A stretch of DNA of 64,000 bases. Origin: Bursaphelenchus xylophilus. Taxonomy: Eukaryota; Nematoda; Chromadorea; Rhabditida; Aphelenchoididae. The position numbers and the translations under genes were made by a program. The stretch is from contig CAJFCV020000006.1 in NCBI GenBank assembly GCA_904066235.2, positions 1,178,001 to 1,242,000 of the forward strand. The letters are read 5' to 3'. Under the pieces are notes generated by a model that was not told the DNA's origin, did no database searches, and saw only the letters and a list, made by a program, of their open reading frames with translations. How positions within the stretch are numbered: the stretch's first letter is position 1; the number at the start of each line of letters is the position of its first letter. Of this stretch, positions 9,288 to 21,449 are shown in pieces.

Positions 9288-12200
9288 TCAGCCGCTGAAA
9301 TCGTCGTGTTCAAAGAGGATTTGATCGTAGGACTTGGCCTCGATTTGTCGGCCATCAAACCACCGTCCATTCATCACCTTCAGACAGGCCTCGGCTTGCG
9401 TGGGGTCGGCGAAACGGACAAAAATACGAATTTGAGAGGCCTCCTTCTCTTCCACTATCACTACCTGAAAATTTGGGAGATAAAAATTGATTATACAAAG
9501 CCAAAAATTGATGCCTACTACAATATAAATTATATCCAAAACTCCCTCTAATTTTTCATCTACAGCTTTCCTAACGTCTCCTGACCCCACTTTTAATCAA
9601 CCCGTTTCATCAACAAACCCAAATCGGTCAAGAGATCAAAAAAATTTTACCTACTACAATACAGGGTGTCCAGAGAAATGTGCCGGAAAGTTTTTGTCGA
9701 TTTCTTGGCGCTCAATCAAGATATCCGAAAAATTCTTTTTGCAGGATAAAGAAGAATATGGGCGGTTTTTTGTGCAAAAGAATCATTTTCTCCGCCAGCG
9801 CGGAAGGCAGTGTATTCGGCGGAGACTTTTGATCGCTTTTTTGATCATCGCACCAACTTTAAACGCTTTATTATGAAGTTTGATGGTTGAAGCAAAGATA
9901 TTTGCATATTTTCATGTTTACCAAGTGTTCGGCGAAGGTATGGCGGACGCTCGCCGAATCGGCGGAGGCCATAACTCAGCTGCGGACAAGACATGGTCCA
10001 ACACAATTTTTATGGCCTGGCTAGAACACCCTGCTGGCTTCGTATGCCTTCGAAAATTTTGTCACCAAGCTTTGGCAGAAGCTAAGCCATCGGAAAACCA
10101 CTTGGTGCACCAGAAAACAACAAAATATTTTTTGTTCAAGTTTCCTTTTGCCTTGCTGTTTCAAACCTCCGCACGGTGCACTCGAACTTTATCGGTGTTG
10201 CAGCGACAGGCTGCACCGTGCAGTCGCTATATGGGATCGCATTGCGATGTCGCTGTCTGTGTGATTTATTGCGTCAAAAATTTGAAGACTTTCCGGAAGT
10301 TTCAGCATCATAATAAAGCGTTTAAAATTGGTGTGATGGCCGAAAAAGCGATCAAAAGTCTCCGCCGAATACACTTCTTTCCGCGCTGGCGGAAAAAATG
10401 TTTCTTTCGGACAAAAAACCGCCCAAATTCTTCTTTATCCTGCAAAAAGAATTTTTCGGATATCTTTATTGAGCGCCAAGAAATCGACAAAAACTTTCCG
10501 GCACATTTCTCTGGACACCCTGTATAATTTTTACTAAAAAATCCCTTCAACCTTTGTCCACAGCTCTTCAAACACCTCCCAACTTCATTTCTAACCGAAT
10601 CGCTCCCCTAGAGAACCTGAAACCTCCAAAAAAATCAAAACTTATACCTACTACAATATAAATAATTTTTTGTTCAAAACCGCTTCAAAACTCAAGTTTT
10701 TTGATCGAAAACCGTCTCAAATGAACTCACACTAGTTACAGTTCCATATTTATCGCACTTTTCCCTCATATCCATCCTCCTCCGAAAATTCATCCATTTT
10801 TACCTACTACAACATAATTTTTTCTCAAAAATCCCTTCATTTTTTATCCAGAGCTCTTCAACCACCTCCTAACTTCATTTCTATTCGAATTTCTCCCCTA
10901 AACAACCTCAAATTTCCAAAAAAATCAAAACTTTCACCTACTACAATATAAGTTTTTCTCAAAAATTCCATCAATCTTTGTCCACAGCTCTTCAAACACC
11001 TCCTAACTTCATTTCCAATCAAATCGCTGCCCTAAACAACCTCAAATCCCCAAAAAAATCAAAACTTTTACCTACTACAATATAATTTTTTTCTCAAAAA
11101 TCCCTTCAATCTTTGTCCACAGCTCTTCAACCACCTCCTAACTTCATTTCTATTCGAATTTCTCCCCTAAACAACCTCAAATCTCCAAAAAAAATCAAAA
11201 CTTTTACCTACTACAATATAATTTTTGGCCCAAAACTTCCACAAACGAACTCACATTAGTTACAGTTCCATATTTCCCGCACTCTTCCCTCATGTCCTCC
11301 TCCAAAAACTCGTCCACTTCCGTTGCAATATTCTTCATCACAATCACCGAGCTCCTGTTGGTCCTCATCAACTTGTGCATGAGCATGTGTCGGGCGTCAT
11401 TGCCGCGGATTTCCACATGCTCCATCGATGATAACGAGGCTTCTTCGTTGTTTTGCAGCTGTTGTTGGACCTTTTCGTTGATGGCGCCGGCCTTGTGGAC
11501 GGCGGCCATGGCGCTGGCCGTGTTCAGCTTGGGTTTGCGCTCCTTTTTCGGCTTCTGGATCTTGGGTCGCTTCTTTTCCACGCCCGCCGCCACCGCCGTC
11601 TTCTTCTTCTTTTCGCTCTTTTCGTTGGCTTTTTGGGTCGCAACTTGAAGATTGTTGTCGTTGAGGAGTGCCAGAGCGTTGGATTGATGGCCATTCGTGA
11701 TCGCCAATGTGGGATGATTGGGTTTCTTCTCCTCTGCAATGTTTACGACATCAATATCAGCCATAAAAATCGGGTTAAAAACCTTTTTTTGGCATCAAAA
11801 ATGAGGAAACTTTTCTTATTATCTTATAGCTTATAAACAGTCAGTCAGTACGGCGAAAAGGGAACGAAACTGGCTGTTTTTATTATAAGTTTCGACTTCA
11901 CAAGCAGTAGCTTTGAAACCATATTTACAAGGGAAGTACTCCAAGTGCGACGCTCAGATTTTCTTTAAATTTTGCACACGCGTCGGGTATGGACTAAATA
12001 TCAATTCCTGAAAGTTTTAGCTCGCGCTTTGCGGGCTCCGCCGAGATATCGAACGATTTTTGCCGCCGAGAGAGCACGCTAAACGTGGAGAGCGGTCAGA
12101 GAGAAAACCGCTTTTTGGCCATAACTTTGGAAGTTTCGTGCGGGACAATTTGATTTTTTGTAGAAACATTATCCTTTACGGTAGAAATCGGCATGAAACT

Positions 12201-15200
12201 TTTCGTGCCAAAATTCGGCTAAAAGTCATAAATTTTGGCCGACTTTCCATCTAAAAATCTCGGTTGTTTCTGCAAAGCGCCAGCTAGTATTCTCGCATAT
12301 ACCTTAGAAAAAATTTTTCCAAATTTGTGCCAAGTTTCATCAAAATCTGGGCGTCGCACTTTGAGTACTTCCCCTGTAAATATAGTTTCAAAGCTCCTAC
12401 TTATGAAGTCGAAACTTATAATAAAAACAGCCAGTTTCGTCCCGTTTCGACGTACTGAGAATTAGTTTATAAGCTATAAGGATAAGCTAAGAGTGCGGGG
12501 ACTCGTCAGTAACGAACTTTCCATTCGAAAATTTCTTCCAATCCTTTTATCCACTCCAATTTCTTACCTTCTTCCTCGAATGTCAAGTTGGTATCCGTCA
12601 ATGGGCCAAAAGTGGCCTTCTGCATTGGATTATGTTGATGTTTAATTTTGATCCTCGAAATCAAATCTCGTTTTGGTTTCTCCTGCTTGACTGGGACACT
12701 CTCCGTGGCCAGGGGTACAAAGCTTCCGGTGGGGCGGGGTTTTTTCGGGATCGGTTCATCATCTTCCTCATGGTGGATGGGTGCGGCAGAAAAGAGTTCC
12801 GCGGGGATTGGGCTGGATTCCCGTGGCTGGAACTTGGCCGCCGGCTCTTCATCGCTCTCCTCCGACTCTGGTGGGGATTCTGGAGGGGGTGGGGGTTGGG
12901 TGAATCCGCTATGGGAGTTATATTCTCCATCACCCGCCTGATGCAAGGCCTGTTCATTTTTGCGCGGCGATGGCTGGAGTGGGGTCGGCTGGCTCACGGA
13001 GGGCTGGACAAGTCCTGGTTGGGCCAGAGCCGGCTGGGCGAGGCTCGGTTGGGTCGTAGTCGGGGGCACAAAGGCGGGAGTTGCGAGGGTCGGCTGTGGG
13101 AGGCTAGTGGAATGTTCTCGGCGCACATTTGCGTACGGATCCACAATCGAGGGGGGTGGTAGGGCCAGGGGATCCACCACTTGAGGGGATGGGGCTGCGG
13201 CGAATCCGCCAAAGCCTCTTCTTCGACCGGTCGTTTCCTTTTTTTCCTCCTTTTTCTCCTTCTCCTCTCGTCGGTGGCGCTCCCTTTCGCGGCTCCGGTC
13301 TCTATCTCTTCGGCGTCGCTCCGGGGTTCGGCTTCGATCTCGTCGCTCTGAAATTGGGTTATTCATTCTCTGGACGTCCGATTTTACCTATGAACTAGGC
13401 CCATCGCCTCAAATCGGGGGCAATTCGTTGGACGCGAATTTCCCAACCTTTTGGTCGATTTTCATTTTTCAAATTGCGATTTTTTGTGCCAAACCAGTCA
13501 TTCCGGGCCTCCGCACCACACGCAGGCCCGGCGAATGTCCGATGGCGGGCCAGCAACTCGGTTCCGGGACCTGCAAAAGTTTTGAGCATTACAAGGCCCT
13601 ACGGGCATGAGGGGGTGGGGGATGGCGAAAAATCATATCAAACAGACTCTAATAGACATTATGGACTCTTATTCGGCAAAATTGGCAAAAATAACGGCGG
13701 AAATTGGAGATTTTTTGACAAGGAAAGTCTATGGGGTATGGAGTTACAGGTCGAGACATATATCAAAAAATTCGCAAAATTTTTCTGATTCGGAATATGT
13801 AAAAATTAGTTGCCCAATTTTGGTTTGGAAGGGCGAAAAACCCTCAGAACTTTTCTCGCAACACCACGTAAATGTTTTTTGACCAAGTTTTGACCAATTC
13901 AAAGGCTTTGTTTTGAGCTAAAGTAAACCCTGGCATCTTGACAAGCCTTTTGACAAGGTTTGAAATATCAAATTTGATGAATACTACACCTTAATTTTAT
14001 ATTGGAACTGTTAATTAAGGTGTAGTATTCATCAAATTTGACATTTCAAGGCTTGTCAAGATGCCAGGGTTTACTTTAGCTCAAAACAAAGCCTTTGAAT
14101 TGGTAAAAACTTGGTCAAAAAAGCATTTCCGTGGTGTTGCGAGAAAAGTTATGATGGGGTTTTCGCCCTTACAAACCAAAATTGGGCAGCTAACTTTTAC
14201 ACATTCTGAATCAGAAAAACTTAGCGAATTTTTTGATACATGTCTCGACCTGTAACTCCATACCCCATACAAGTACTTTCCTTGCCAAAAAAACCCGTTC
14301 AAAAATTCAAATTTCCCGCCAAAACTGTGCGAATAAAAAAGGCCCGAAGCCATACCAAAACAAAAGCGTTCGTGTCCGCTCGGCATTCTGCAACTGGGTG
14401 GCCTGAAAATAAGAAAAATGAAGAAGAACTGGGCGACAATTTTACACCTGGAAATGTAAAAAAATGTAGTTGAATACGAAAAAAAGATGCGGGAAAAGCG
14501 GAAATTGAAAAAATTGGGATGCTCAAAACTTTTGCAGTCACCTAGGGCTGGCCCGAAAGTCCAAAAAAATCCAAAAATTTTTGAAAAAATCACAAAAAAT
14601 TGCAAAAAAAAAATCAAAAAATCTCAAAATTTAATTAAAATCCGAATTACAATTTGACGGAAATGGGCCTACAGCTCAGCCTACTACGACACTTTGAGTT
14701 CATTTCGGTTGGTTATAATAAATACCGGCCGTATTTTACGAGATTATGGAGAAAAATTTTAAAAAATACCCAAAAATCGTCTAAAACAAGGTCAAAATTT
14801 AAAAATTTTGGCTAAAATACGACTAAAAATTGTTCAAAATAAACGCAAATCTCCTTAAAACTTCTCCACGACCCCAAAAATACGGCAAATAAACGTCTAC
14901 TATCTACATTTTCACAAGTAATTTTTTAAATACGAATTTAATAAACCTTTTGAGTGCGGCGACGGTGAGTGGGCGGTGGCGGTGATGGCCAGGGGAGCGC
15001 CGGCGGTCTGAAAACGTCCATTATTCACAATAACCATCAAAAATTGCCCCACAAATACCAAAAAATCAACAAAACGCCTAAAACAATATAAAAACTGCTT
15101 AGAAAAGTTGGAAAATCAACTACTGTCAATAAATAAAATCACTAAAACTTCCTCAAAGGCTCATAACTCATGAACAAATAAGCAAAAAAAAAAATTCAAA

Positions 15201-17662
15201 AAAATTTTAAAATTTTATCAAAGTTGCCTAAAGTAATATCCCAAACCACTCCAAAAGCCTGAAACCAACTCTAAAAACCTATTAACTACCCTATTACATC
15301 TAAAAGCGTCCCGAAACCCCATCAAATCCGATCAATTCAAGGTGAAACCGCATTTTTTGACATCTGATATCAAGTGTAATATAAAAAAATCCACAAAATC
15401 TTTTTTAAAACCCCCAAACTCTTTTCAAACTCCTTACCGAGCTTCCAACCACTTCTTGAGCCTGAATTTTCGCTGTAACGGCAGCTGCAGCGACCGCTGC
15501 GGCAGTCGGAAGCGTCGTTGTGTTGGTGGGCACAATGTACGTTAGGGCTTCTGGTGGAGTGATGCACCTTCCGACCTGAAGGTATTGGCCACCCAGATCA
15601 AAATTATTCATTCCTTCGATGGCTTCTCGAACCGCTTGGGCACTTGTGAACTCAATGTAGCCAAAGCCTCTGGAAATTGAGAGAAATGTAATTTTTTCTG
15701 GGAAAAAACAATCCATCTCAATGTAAAACTACCCTGAGGGCATTTCCAATAATTTACAACAGTCGTACCACCATTAAACCCCTTCAAAATATAAGTTTTT
15801 CCCCAAAATCCTTTTTTTGTCTAAAACAATATAATTTTAGTCAAAATGGACAAAAAGACTACAACTATCATGTCAATCAGCACCATAGCCTCTCCAAAAA
15901 GCTCAATTCCAGTCTTCTCCTTCCATTTTGCTTTCCTAAATTTCAAAAAAAAAATCAAAAAACTGCTCTCACCGATGACCTTTTCCATTGGGTTGTTTGG
16001 CCAATTGTACCCTCGTAATCACTCCGAAGGCCTCAAAAACCGACCGCAAGTCTTGTTCGCTGAGATCCGGATGCACTGAGGCCACATACACGCGGTGATA
16101 TTCCTTGGCCTCCTGTGTGACCATTTCGATTATTGGCTGTGCCTGAGGCATGTTGGAGGGTCGTCCGACCTGAAAACGGGATAATTAGACCAGTCTTCAA
16201 CTTTTTTGTATCACTTACTCCTAAATTTTCTAAAAGTTTCGACTTTAGTCGACAATACCAAAAAAATTGTTTTTGATGGTAGTGGTATAATATCCGAAAC
16301 AAAGTACTGAATTTTGAACTTCCTAGGGTCTTATAGAAATTCTCTTTAATAATCGATACAAAAATTTGCGGTTTCGCTTTCAAAAGCATCAAAAATCATC
16401 AATTTTTGACTTTGATGTCTAGTGCAATATAAAAAGCACAGCTTTTTGTCAAAAATCAACATTCGACAAACTCGGTAGCTCGTCAAAACCTTCATTGGCA
16501 ATTTCAATCGATTTTCTGCCTTCATGGAATCTAAAAGCCAACAAAAAATATAAAAATCTCACCTTTAGATTCCTTCCGCCCATCAATTTGCCGTTCATCG
16601 ATTCCTGCGCGAGTAGTGCGGCTTCTGGAACTTCAAACTCTAAGAAAGCAAAACCTTTATGATGCTAAAAATATTCGATTCATTAGTCAGGGTAAACGCA
16701 GCTCTTCACAAACACCATTTATATTGAACTTACACCGGTCGCCACATCCCAGCTCATGTTGATGCTCTTGATGGGGCCGAACACTGAAAAAGCCTGCTTG
16801 ATATTCTCTTCTCGAACCTCGAAACTGATCGATCCGATGTAGACGCGCGCCATCAAACTCAGCGCCTGTGTGTACATGGCCAGTTTTTGTTGCTGAAATG
16901 GATAACGTAGAAAGTGCGATTTGATAAAGTTACAGTGATATTACATACTAAATTTTGCACCAGCATATTCTACAGGCCCCAAATGTGCTGCATATACACA
17001 TCTACGTCAAGAAAAAAGACACTCGGTATCCAAAAAATCAAATTTATATTATCTATGGCCAAAGCAAAAACCCTTCGGAAAATGAGCTCATAAACAACAA
17101 AAACGGTATCAACCAAATTAAAAACACATATTCAGAGCATCACACAGTCATACTTCAACTAATAATACCACAGACAACCTTTCCACATCGTTTTCTGAAA
17201 AGTCACACGATTTTTCGAATGGGTTAGAGAATGATGGGGAAGGAGATCAAAAAATTGGTATTCCGAAGTAAACGTTGAAGAATCGTATATGTATTTTACA
17301 TCAAAACTTAGCTAGAAGATCGTTCTATCCAACAAAAGCGTTCTTTTTACATTCTACTTCCTAATTTTCGAATACCAACTGATTTTCGATGGCCTCCAAA
17401 AATAAAAAAAATATGAATTATATTTCCCCTAAATGTTTTTGCAGCTAATTTTTCCACTTCTTTCATCTAAATTCAGAACGAAGAAGATGCAAACTCTTAC
17501 CGTTTGTTGATGAGTGATCTGTTGTTTCATCAGGACACTCCGAATTGAGATGTCCATGGCATACCTCTTTGCCCGTTCGAGATCATCCCGCTGCCGACTC
17601 GTCAGACGGACAAGACCCAATCCAATAACCTGAGCGTCCTTCTTCGCTCCCGGGCCAACATA
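9288..17662 (-). CDS. rnp-6: Poly(U)-binding splicing factor PUF60 / RNP-6, 782 aa
   Basis: This nuclear splicing factor binds U-rich 3' splice-site tracts and cooperates with U2AF. Coding exons on the minus strand are 17662-17501, 16892-16734, 16664-16563, 16169-15973, 15669-15438, 15007-14947, 13347-12568, 11733-11255 and 9464-9288; every junction keeps phase. Residues 1-54 include [22 protein letters not shown]1 (about 69-145) has RVYIGSISF and [11 protein letters not shown]2 (about 166-245) has [11 protein letters not shown] and GFGYIEF. An Arg/Ser and Pro-rich insert of about 280 residues follows, then the C-terminal UHM (about 690-782) with its RWF motif (NGRWFDGRQ). An upstream exon (17794-17750, MAQPPVMPLLQQ) is out of phase with exon 2, so I start at the ATG at 17662, four bases after a TTTTCAG acceptor. 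A poly(A) signal lies at 9024-9019. The introns carry several foldbacks. Confidence 0.92.
9662..10522. mobile_element. Tc1/mariner-like foldback with TA target duplication, 861 bp
   Basis: The ends read CAGGGTGTCCAGAGAAATG and its exact complement, flanked by TA at 9660-9661 and 10523-10524. Inverted arms extend about 220 bp (9662-9885 against 10305-10522), sharing TTTTTGTCGATTTCTTGGCG and other blocks. A 215-codon frame in the right half has no transposase motif that I can see. The element sits in the last intron of rnp-6. Confidence 0.85.
10530..11225. repeat. rnp-6: Tandem repeats of about 145 bp in the last rnp-6 intron
   Basis: About four imperfect units each contain ACCTCCTAACTTCATTTC, CCCCTAAACAACCTCAAAT and CCTACTACAATATAA. 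One unit (10720-10805) also includes a degraded copy of the 3' end of the neighbouring coding exon with its donor site. Confidence 0.85.
10731..10805 (-). pseudogene. rnp-6: Duplicated UHM mini-exon in the rnp-6 intron
   Basis: On the minus strand this reads [20 protein letters not shown] followed by GTGAGT. The true exon end (11255) reads [20 protein letters not shown] followed by GTGAGT. The frame is open and a GTAGTAG acceptor-like sequence stands just upstream. It could be a decaying duplicate or an alternative exon that changes the UHM first helix. I think a decaying duplicate is more likely because only the 3' part of the exon is present. Confidence 0.6.
11817..12490. repeat. Foldback in rnp-6 intron 8, about 670 bp
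   Basis: The left arm runs from TTATAGCTTATAAAC through GTTTCGACTTCA and ACAAGGGAAGTACTCCAAG. The right arm carries the same blocks inverted (CTTCCCCTGTAAATATAG, GAAGTCGAAACTTATAAT, TATAAGCTATAAGG). The core near 12040-12115 holds a family sequence (CCGAGATATCGAACGATTTT, GAGAGCACGC, GAGCGGTCAG) that also occurs near 44650-44740 and 47390-47460. Confidence 0.8.
13712..14290. repeat. Foldback family F2, copy in rnp-6 intron 7
   Basis: Arms 13712-13995 and about 14005-14290 share GGGTATGGAGTTACAGGTCG, CCCTGGCATCTTGACAAGCC and TGGTGTTGCGAGAAAAGTT in opposite orientation. The dyad centre is near 14000 (TTAATTTTATATTGGAACTG). A second member fills SDR intron 4 (49598-50060). Confidence 0.85.
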
Positions 17663-17749
17663 TACCTGAAAATTTCAAGGATAACACCATTAAGCACCAG
17701 TAGAATTAAAAGCCTAAATTTAGATCACTAAAACAATAAAAATTCTTAC

Positions 17750-17794
17750 ATTTCCCTCCTGTTGAAGGAGCGGCATCACCGGAGGCTGCGCCAT
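17750..17794 (-). other. rnp-6: Possible upstream rnp-6 exon (out of phase)
   Basis: ATG at 17794 opens 15 codons (MAQPPVMPLLQQEGN), ending at a good GTAAG donor. The next exon begins GTATATG after TTTTCAG. In phase with this exon it would read [10 protein letters not shown] and then leave the conserved frame; the conserved frame needs a one-base shift at an AAGAAAGG run (about 17638-17645). This is either a non-coding leader exon, or a one-base sequence error in the A-run hides the true N-terminus. Confidence 0.45.
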
Positions 17795-18141
17795 CTTCTT
17801 TCGCAGGACGAATTCAACAAGGAAAACAAAAAAACTCGGCTCACAACCCAAGAATTGACACCTAAACGGCCGAAAGGATTACGAATGCCCAGTGGAAGGT
17901 AAAACAAGGTAAAAATGAGTTCCGGATTTGTTGGTAATCGGCGGGAAAACGCTGAGAAAATGTTCCGAACCTTTTTTCTTCTTCGTCGCAATCCAAAACG
18001 TCGCATTTCTCTGACGTCTCCGGCGGGTTTCACGCTCTTTTCCCGAAATATTTCGTTGTGGGACGTAGAAAGGTGGGTGTGATGGACATTTTATACGACG
18101 AAAGGTGCAAAATAATATATTTTCGAGAGATTTCTCGAGGG

Positions 18142-18688
18142 CAGGGGTGGTCAGTGGGCCGGGCCGGCCCGTGACGGGCCGGCCCGGCCCGGCCCAAACG
18201 GGCCGGCCGGGCTCAAAAATGGAAAATTACAAACGGGCCGGGCCCGTCACGGGCCGGGCCGGGCCGGGCCGCGGGCCTGGGGTTTTTTCCGGCCCGGCCC
18301 GGCCCGTCTAAATTACAATGCCAAACCGTTGGCATTCATTGTTTTCGCGCCGGGAAAATTAATTGATGTTGTTATAGTTGCTGTTTCTCAAGTTCTAAAA
18401 CGTTTACAAGTCTATAGTTCCATTATAAAACCACAAAACTATCACATTGATCCTTTACTAGCTATATCAACGCCTTTTTTGCCTAAGTTTAGATCCCAAG
18501 CTTGGGCGCAGTTCGCAGAACCCTCTATAAACGGGCCTGCACGGGCCGGGCCGGGCCGGGCCAGGCCCGTCACGGGCCGGGCCGGGCCGGGCCTGGAAAA
18601 AGACTAGACGGGCCGGGCCGGGCCGGTAATTAGACGGGCCGGGCCGCGGGCCGAAAATCGGAAAAATAGGGTCCGCTGACCACCCCTG
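18142..18688. mobile_element. Non-autonomous hAT-like element, second copy, 547 bp
   Basis: The termini are the same as the 4547-5107 element (CAGGGGTGGTC / GACCACCCCTG), with a perfect 8-bp duplication CTCGAGGG (18134-18141 and 18689-18696). The GGGCC-rich subterminal arrays and the AT-richer core match the first copy closely; the left array is shorter. It lies between the divergent rnp-6 and MALSU1 genes. Confidence 0.92.
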
Positions 18689-19189
18689 CTCGAGGGTGGA
18701 TGTGTTTTCAGGTTTCTGACCGGTTTGCATCTATTCGTAAGTGATTTTTTTAAATATGTTACTTTAGGTACACTACTTTAAAATATTTATAAAAATCAAT
18801 CCAAAACCTTCTGGGTGGGTAAAATAAGGTGTCTCATGCATGTAGATGTGATTTCTCTTCCTTTTTACTCATAAGAAGACGGGGTAAAATACGTTTATCA
18901 TAACATCGTATTCATTTTTTATATTACACATGTCTGCAAAAGTCTGTGCAATACTCAAACGCGAAGCAGCGGGAAGTCCCAACAGTTGTGACGGCAGTAA
19001 GCTAACGTGTTTATCTTTCTAGCAATACCAATTTTGTCCCATTTTTCGGCCATTATGACCTCAATTCGTCCAATCTTCTCCAGACATCCATTAATCCTAT
19101 GGTGGATAATATAAAATCCTCAAATTTGATGTTTTCCCTAAACTTTTTTGGTTGGATATTGATGCTGCCCGAAGAATAGGCTCTTCTCT

Positions 19190-20060
19190 TTCACTTACGG
19201 TCATTCTGACGTCTCGAATGCAACAAATAAATGGGAAAACACATGGTTTTCACGTTTCGGATTTTTCGACTTTTTGAAGAATCGTTTCTTTCACCCCGAA
19301 GGCGGGAGACGAATATAGCTTCTTCATAGTTTGTCCGCTGATCAGCCCATCTTTTGTCAGTGGAAGGGAAAAGATGGATGATCGGGGTTGCACTGTATTT
19401 TTGGGTGATTTTTGAAGAAAACTTCGATTTTTTTTTGTTTTTACTCACGGCAAGCTGTACTTTTGGGACAAAACCGGTCTCCCCATTTTTTTTTCTATTC
19501 TTTCAAAATCGACCTGCTTCTTTAATTCATTGCTCGCTAGCCGTTGCAGCTAGAAACATGAAAATTGGTGTGGATTATAGAGTAAAAACTCCGCTTCCAG
19601 AATATATGAAGGACCTTACATTGCGAGGGTTCGTTACAATATTTATATATTCTGGAAGCGGAGTTTTCACCCTATATCCACACCAATTTTCATGTTTCTA
19701 GCTTCAAGGGCTAGCGAGCAATGAATTAAAGAAGCAGGTCCATTTTGAAAGAATAGAAAAAATTAGGGGAGACCGGTTCTGTCCCAGTAGTACAGAATGC
19801 CGTGAGTTAAAACACAAAATTCGAAGTTTTCTTCAAAAATCACCCAAAAATACAGTGCAACCCCGATCATCCATCTTTTCCCTTCCGTTGACAAAAGGTG
19901 GGCTGATCAGGGCTCGGACAAACTATGAAGAAGCTATATTCGACTCCCGCCTTCGGGATGAAAGAAACAATTTTTCAAATAGTCGGAAGATCCGAAACGT
20001 GAAAACCATGTGTTTTCCCATTTATTTGTTGCATTCGAGGCGTCAGTTCCATCCTTTCCC
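19190..20060. repeat. Long foldback upstream of MALSU1
   Basis: Arms of roughly 400 bp meet near 19625. Shared blocks include TTCCAGAATATAT/ATATATTCTGGAA, GACCTGCTTCTTTAATTCAT, GATGGATGATCGGGGTTGCA and TGGGAAAACACATGGTTTTC. The right arm ends about 150 bp before the MALSU1 ATG. No gene is supported within it. Confidence 0.85.
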
Positions 20061-20203
20061 TTCCGTTGACAAAAGATGGGCTGAAAATTTTTCTCAATTA
20101 TACTATTTCTGTTGGGTTTCGCTCATTTCCGCGGGTAAAATACGCCAAATCAGGGGGGTGTCTTCAAAAATCTCCAAAATTCCCAGGTTTTCAGAAAAAA
20201 TCG

Positions 20204-21449
20204 ATGAATTCCTCGCGCTTATCCCTGATCAAACGCCTCGCCAGCCCTCTGGCTGCAATCTCCAGGTCTTCTAGTGCCTTCCGACCCCAGTTGCTTGCTC
20301 CATCAACCAGTTGGCAACCAATTTTCCGGCCATTTTCCACTGAAGGTCCCTCCGTGGACGACCAAAAGCAGAGAGTTCAGCAAATTAACGACTATTTCAA
20401 CCAGTACATCGACGAGTACTATGAGGAGGAGGACGTAGAGGAAGTGGAGCCTCCAATGGAAGAGGTCCGCGAGTTCAGCGAGGACTTTGTTCGCGAGAAA
20501 AAGGAGGAAATCTCGGCGGATGAAGTGGTGGAGGTTCTGGAGAGATTACGGTAAGGATTTTGATGTCAAATTATGTTGTGCTTAGGTGAAAATGAAGTTG
20601 TTGAACCTATGAGAGTTCTAGAAGGTGTTGAACACTTTTGAATTGACCTACTTTTTCACTGGCACATCAATTTATATTATACTTGATGACCTAAATCAAA
20701 GACCATTTTCCGCACCGTGCCAGCAAAAAACGAAGCCGAAATTTTATTTTTTTCTCCAAATTGGCTTTTTACATCCTGTACTGAACTACAATGTCATTTG
20801 AAGACTTATTTTCCATCTTTTGCCAAGATTTTTTCTTCTCTCCCCAAAAATCCCGCACTGTGCAAAGATCGTAAATTTTTTATTGTGCCATTTGATGGTT
20901 CAAAATTTTACCCATCTAGAATTGTTCCTTGTTGCTCTAGGCCACGTGGATAGCTCAGATTCCCCAGCATTTTATTTGTTTTTCAACTTTTCCGACCAAT
21001 TTTCCAATGCCTTGCCTAGTACAATTTCAGCGCCAAAAACATTGAAGTAATCGATATCGATGAACCGAATGCCCCCTTCAAACAGCTCGTCATCGCTTCC
21101 CCATACACCAATCGTCATGCCTGGGCGTTAATCGAACAGCTTCGTCTGCATTTCGTCAAACGATACGACTTTGGAGTAAGTCACCCAAAGATTTGAAATT
21201 TATTCAAATTTCTAGAACCGCAACCCATCCCGCATTAATCATCACAACGGATGGTTCATCCTGGACTGCCACAACCTTGTCGTCCACATCATGGGCGAAG
21301 AGCAACGGGATCGCTATGATCTGAGCAATATTTGGAAGACCAAAACTATGGATGATGTGGAAAGAGAGATGATGGAAGACGGCTGGATCCCACCTCAAAA
21401 GCCCAATGAGACCGCTCGATACACATATCAACGACCACCCGTCGCATAG
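20204..21449 (+). CDS. MALSU1: Mitochondrial ribosome assembly factor MALSU1 (RsfS/Iojap family), 241 aa
   Basis: The RsfS family binds uL14 on the large ribosomal subunit and blocks premature subunit joining; MALSU1 is the mitochondrial member. Exons are 20204-20550, 21031-21175 and 21216-21449, with consistent phases. The N-terminus (MNSSRLSLIKRLASPLAAIS) is a plausible mitochondrial presequence. An acidic linker (YYEEEDVEEVEPPMEE) precedes the RsfS domain at about 117-225, which shows LVIASPYTNRHAWALIEQL, then GWFILDCHNLVVHIM with the VVH signature, and QRDRYDLSNIW. The start is chosen because GTTTTCAG lies 12 bases upstream of the ATG, a good trans-splice site. AATAAA at 21565 is nearly abutted by the converging W gene's signal. 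Confidence 0.92.

Noticed and set aside
9880..10527. 215-codon frame in the TA-flanked foldback as a transposase
   Set aside because: No DDE/D pattern or helix-turn-helix is visible, and half of it lies in the inverted arm.
12632..13184. Plus-strand frames opposite the rnp-6 RS/Pro exon
   Set aside because: Mirror of a compositionally biased exon; the minus-strand reading has splice sites and phase continuity.
12506..13366. Separate gene beginning [12 protein letters not shown]
   Set aside because: An acceptor (AATTTCAG) lies inside the supposed start and the exon joins the flanking rnp-6 exons in exact phase.
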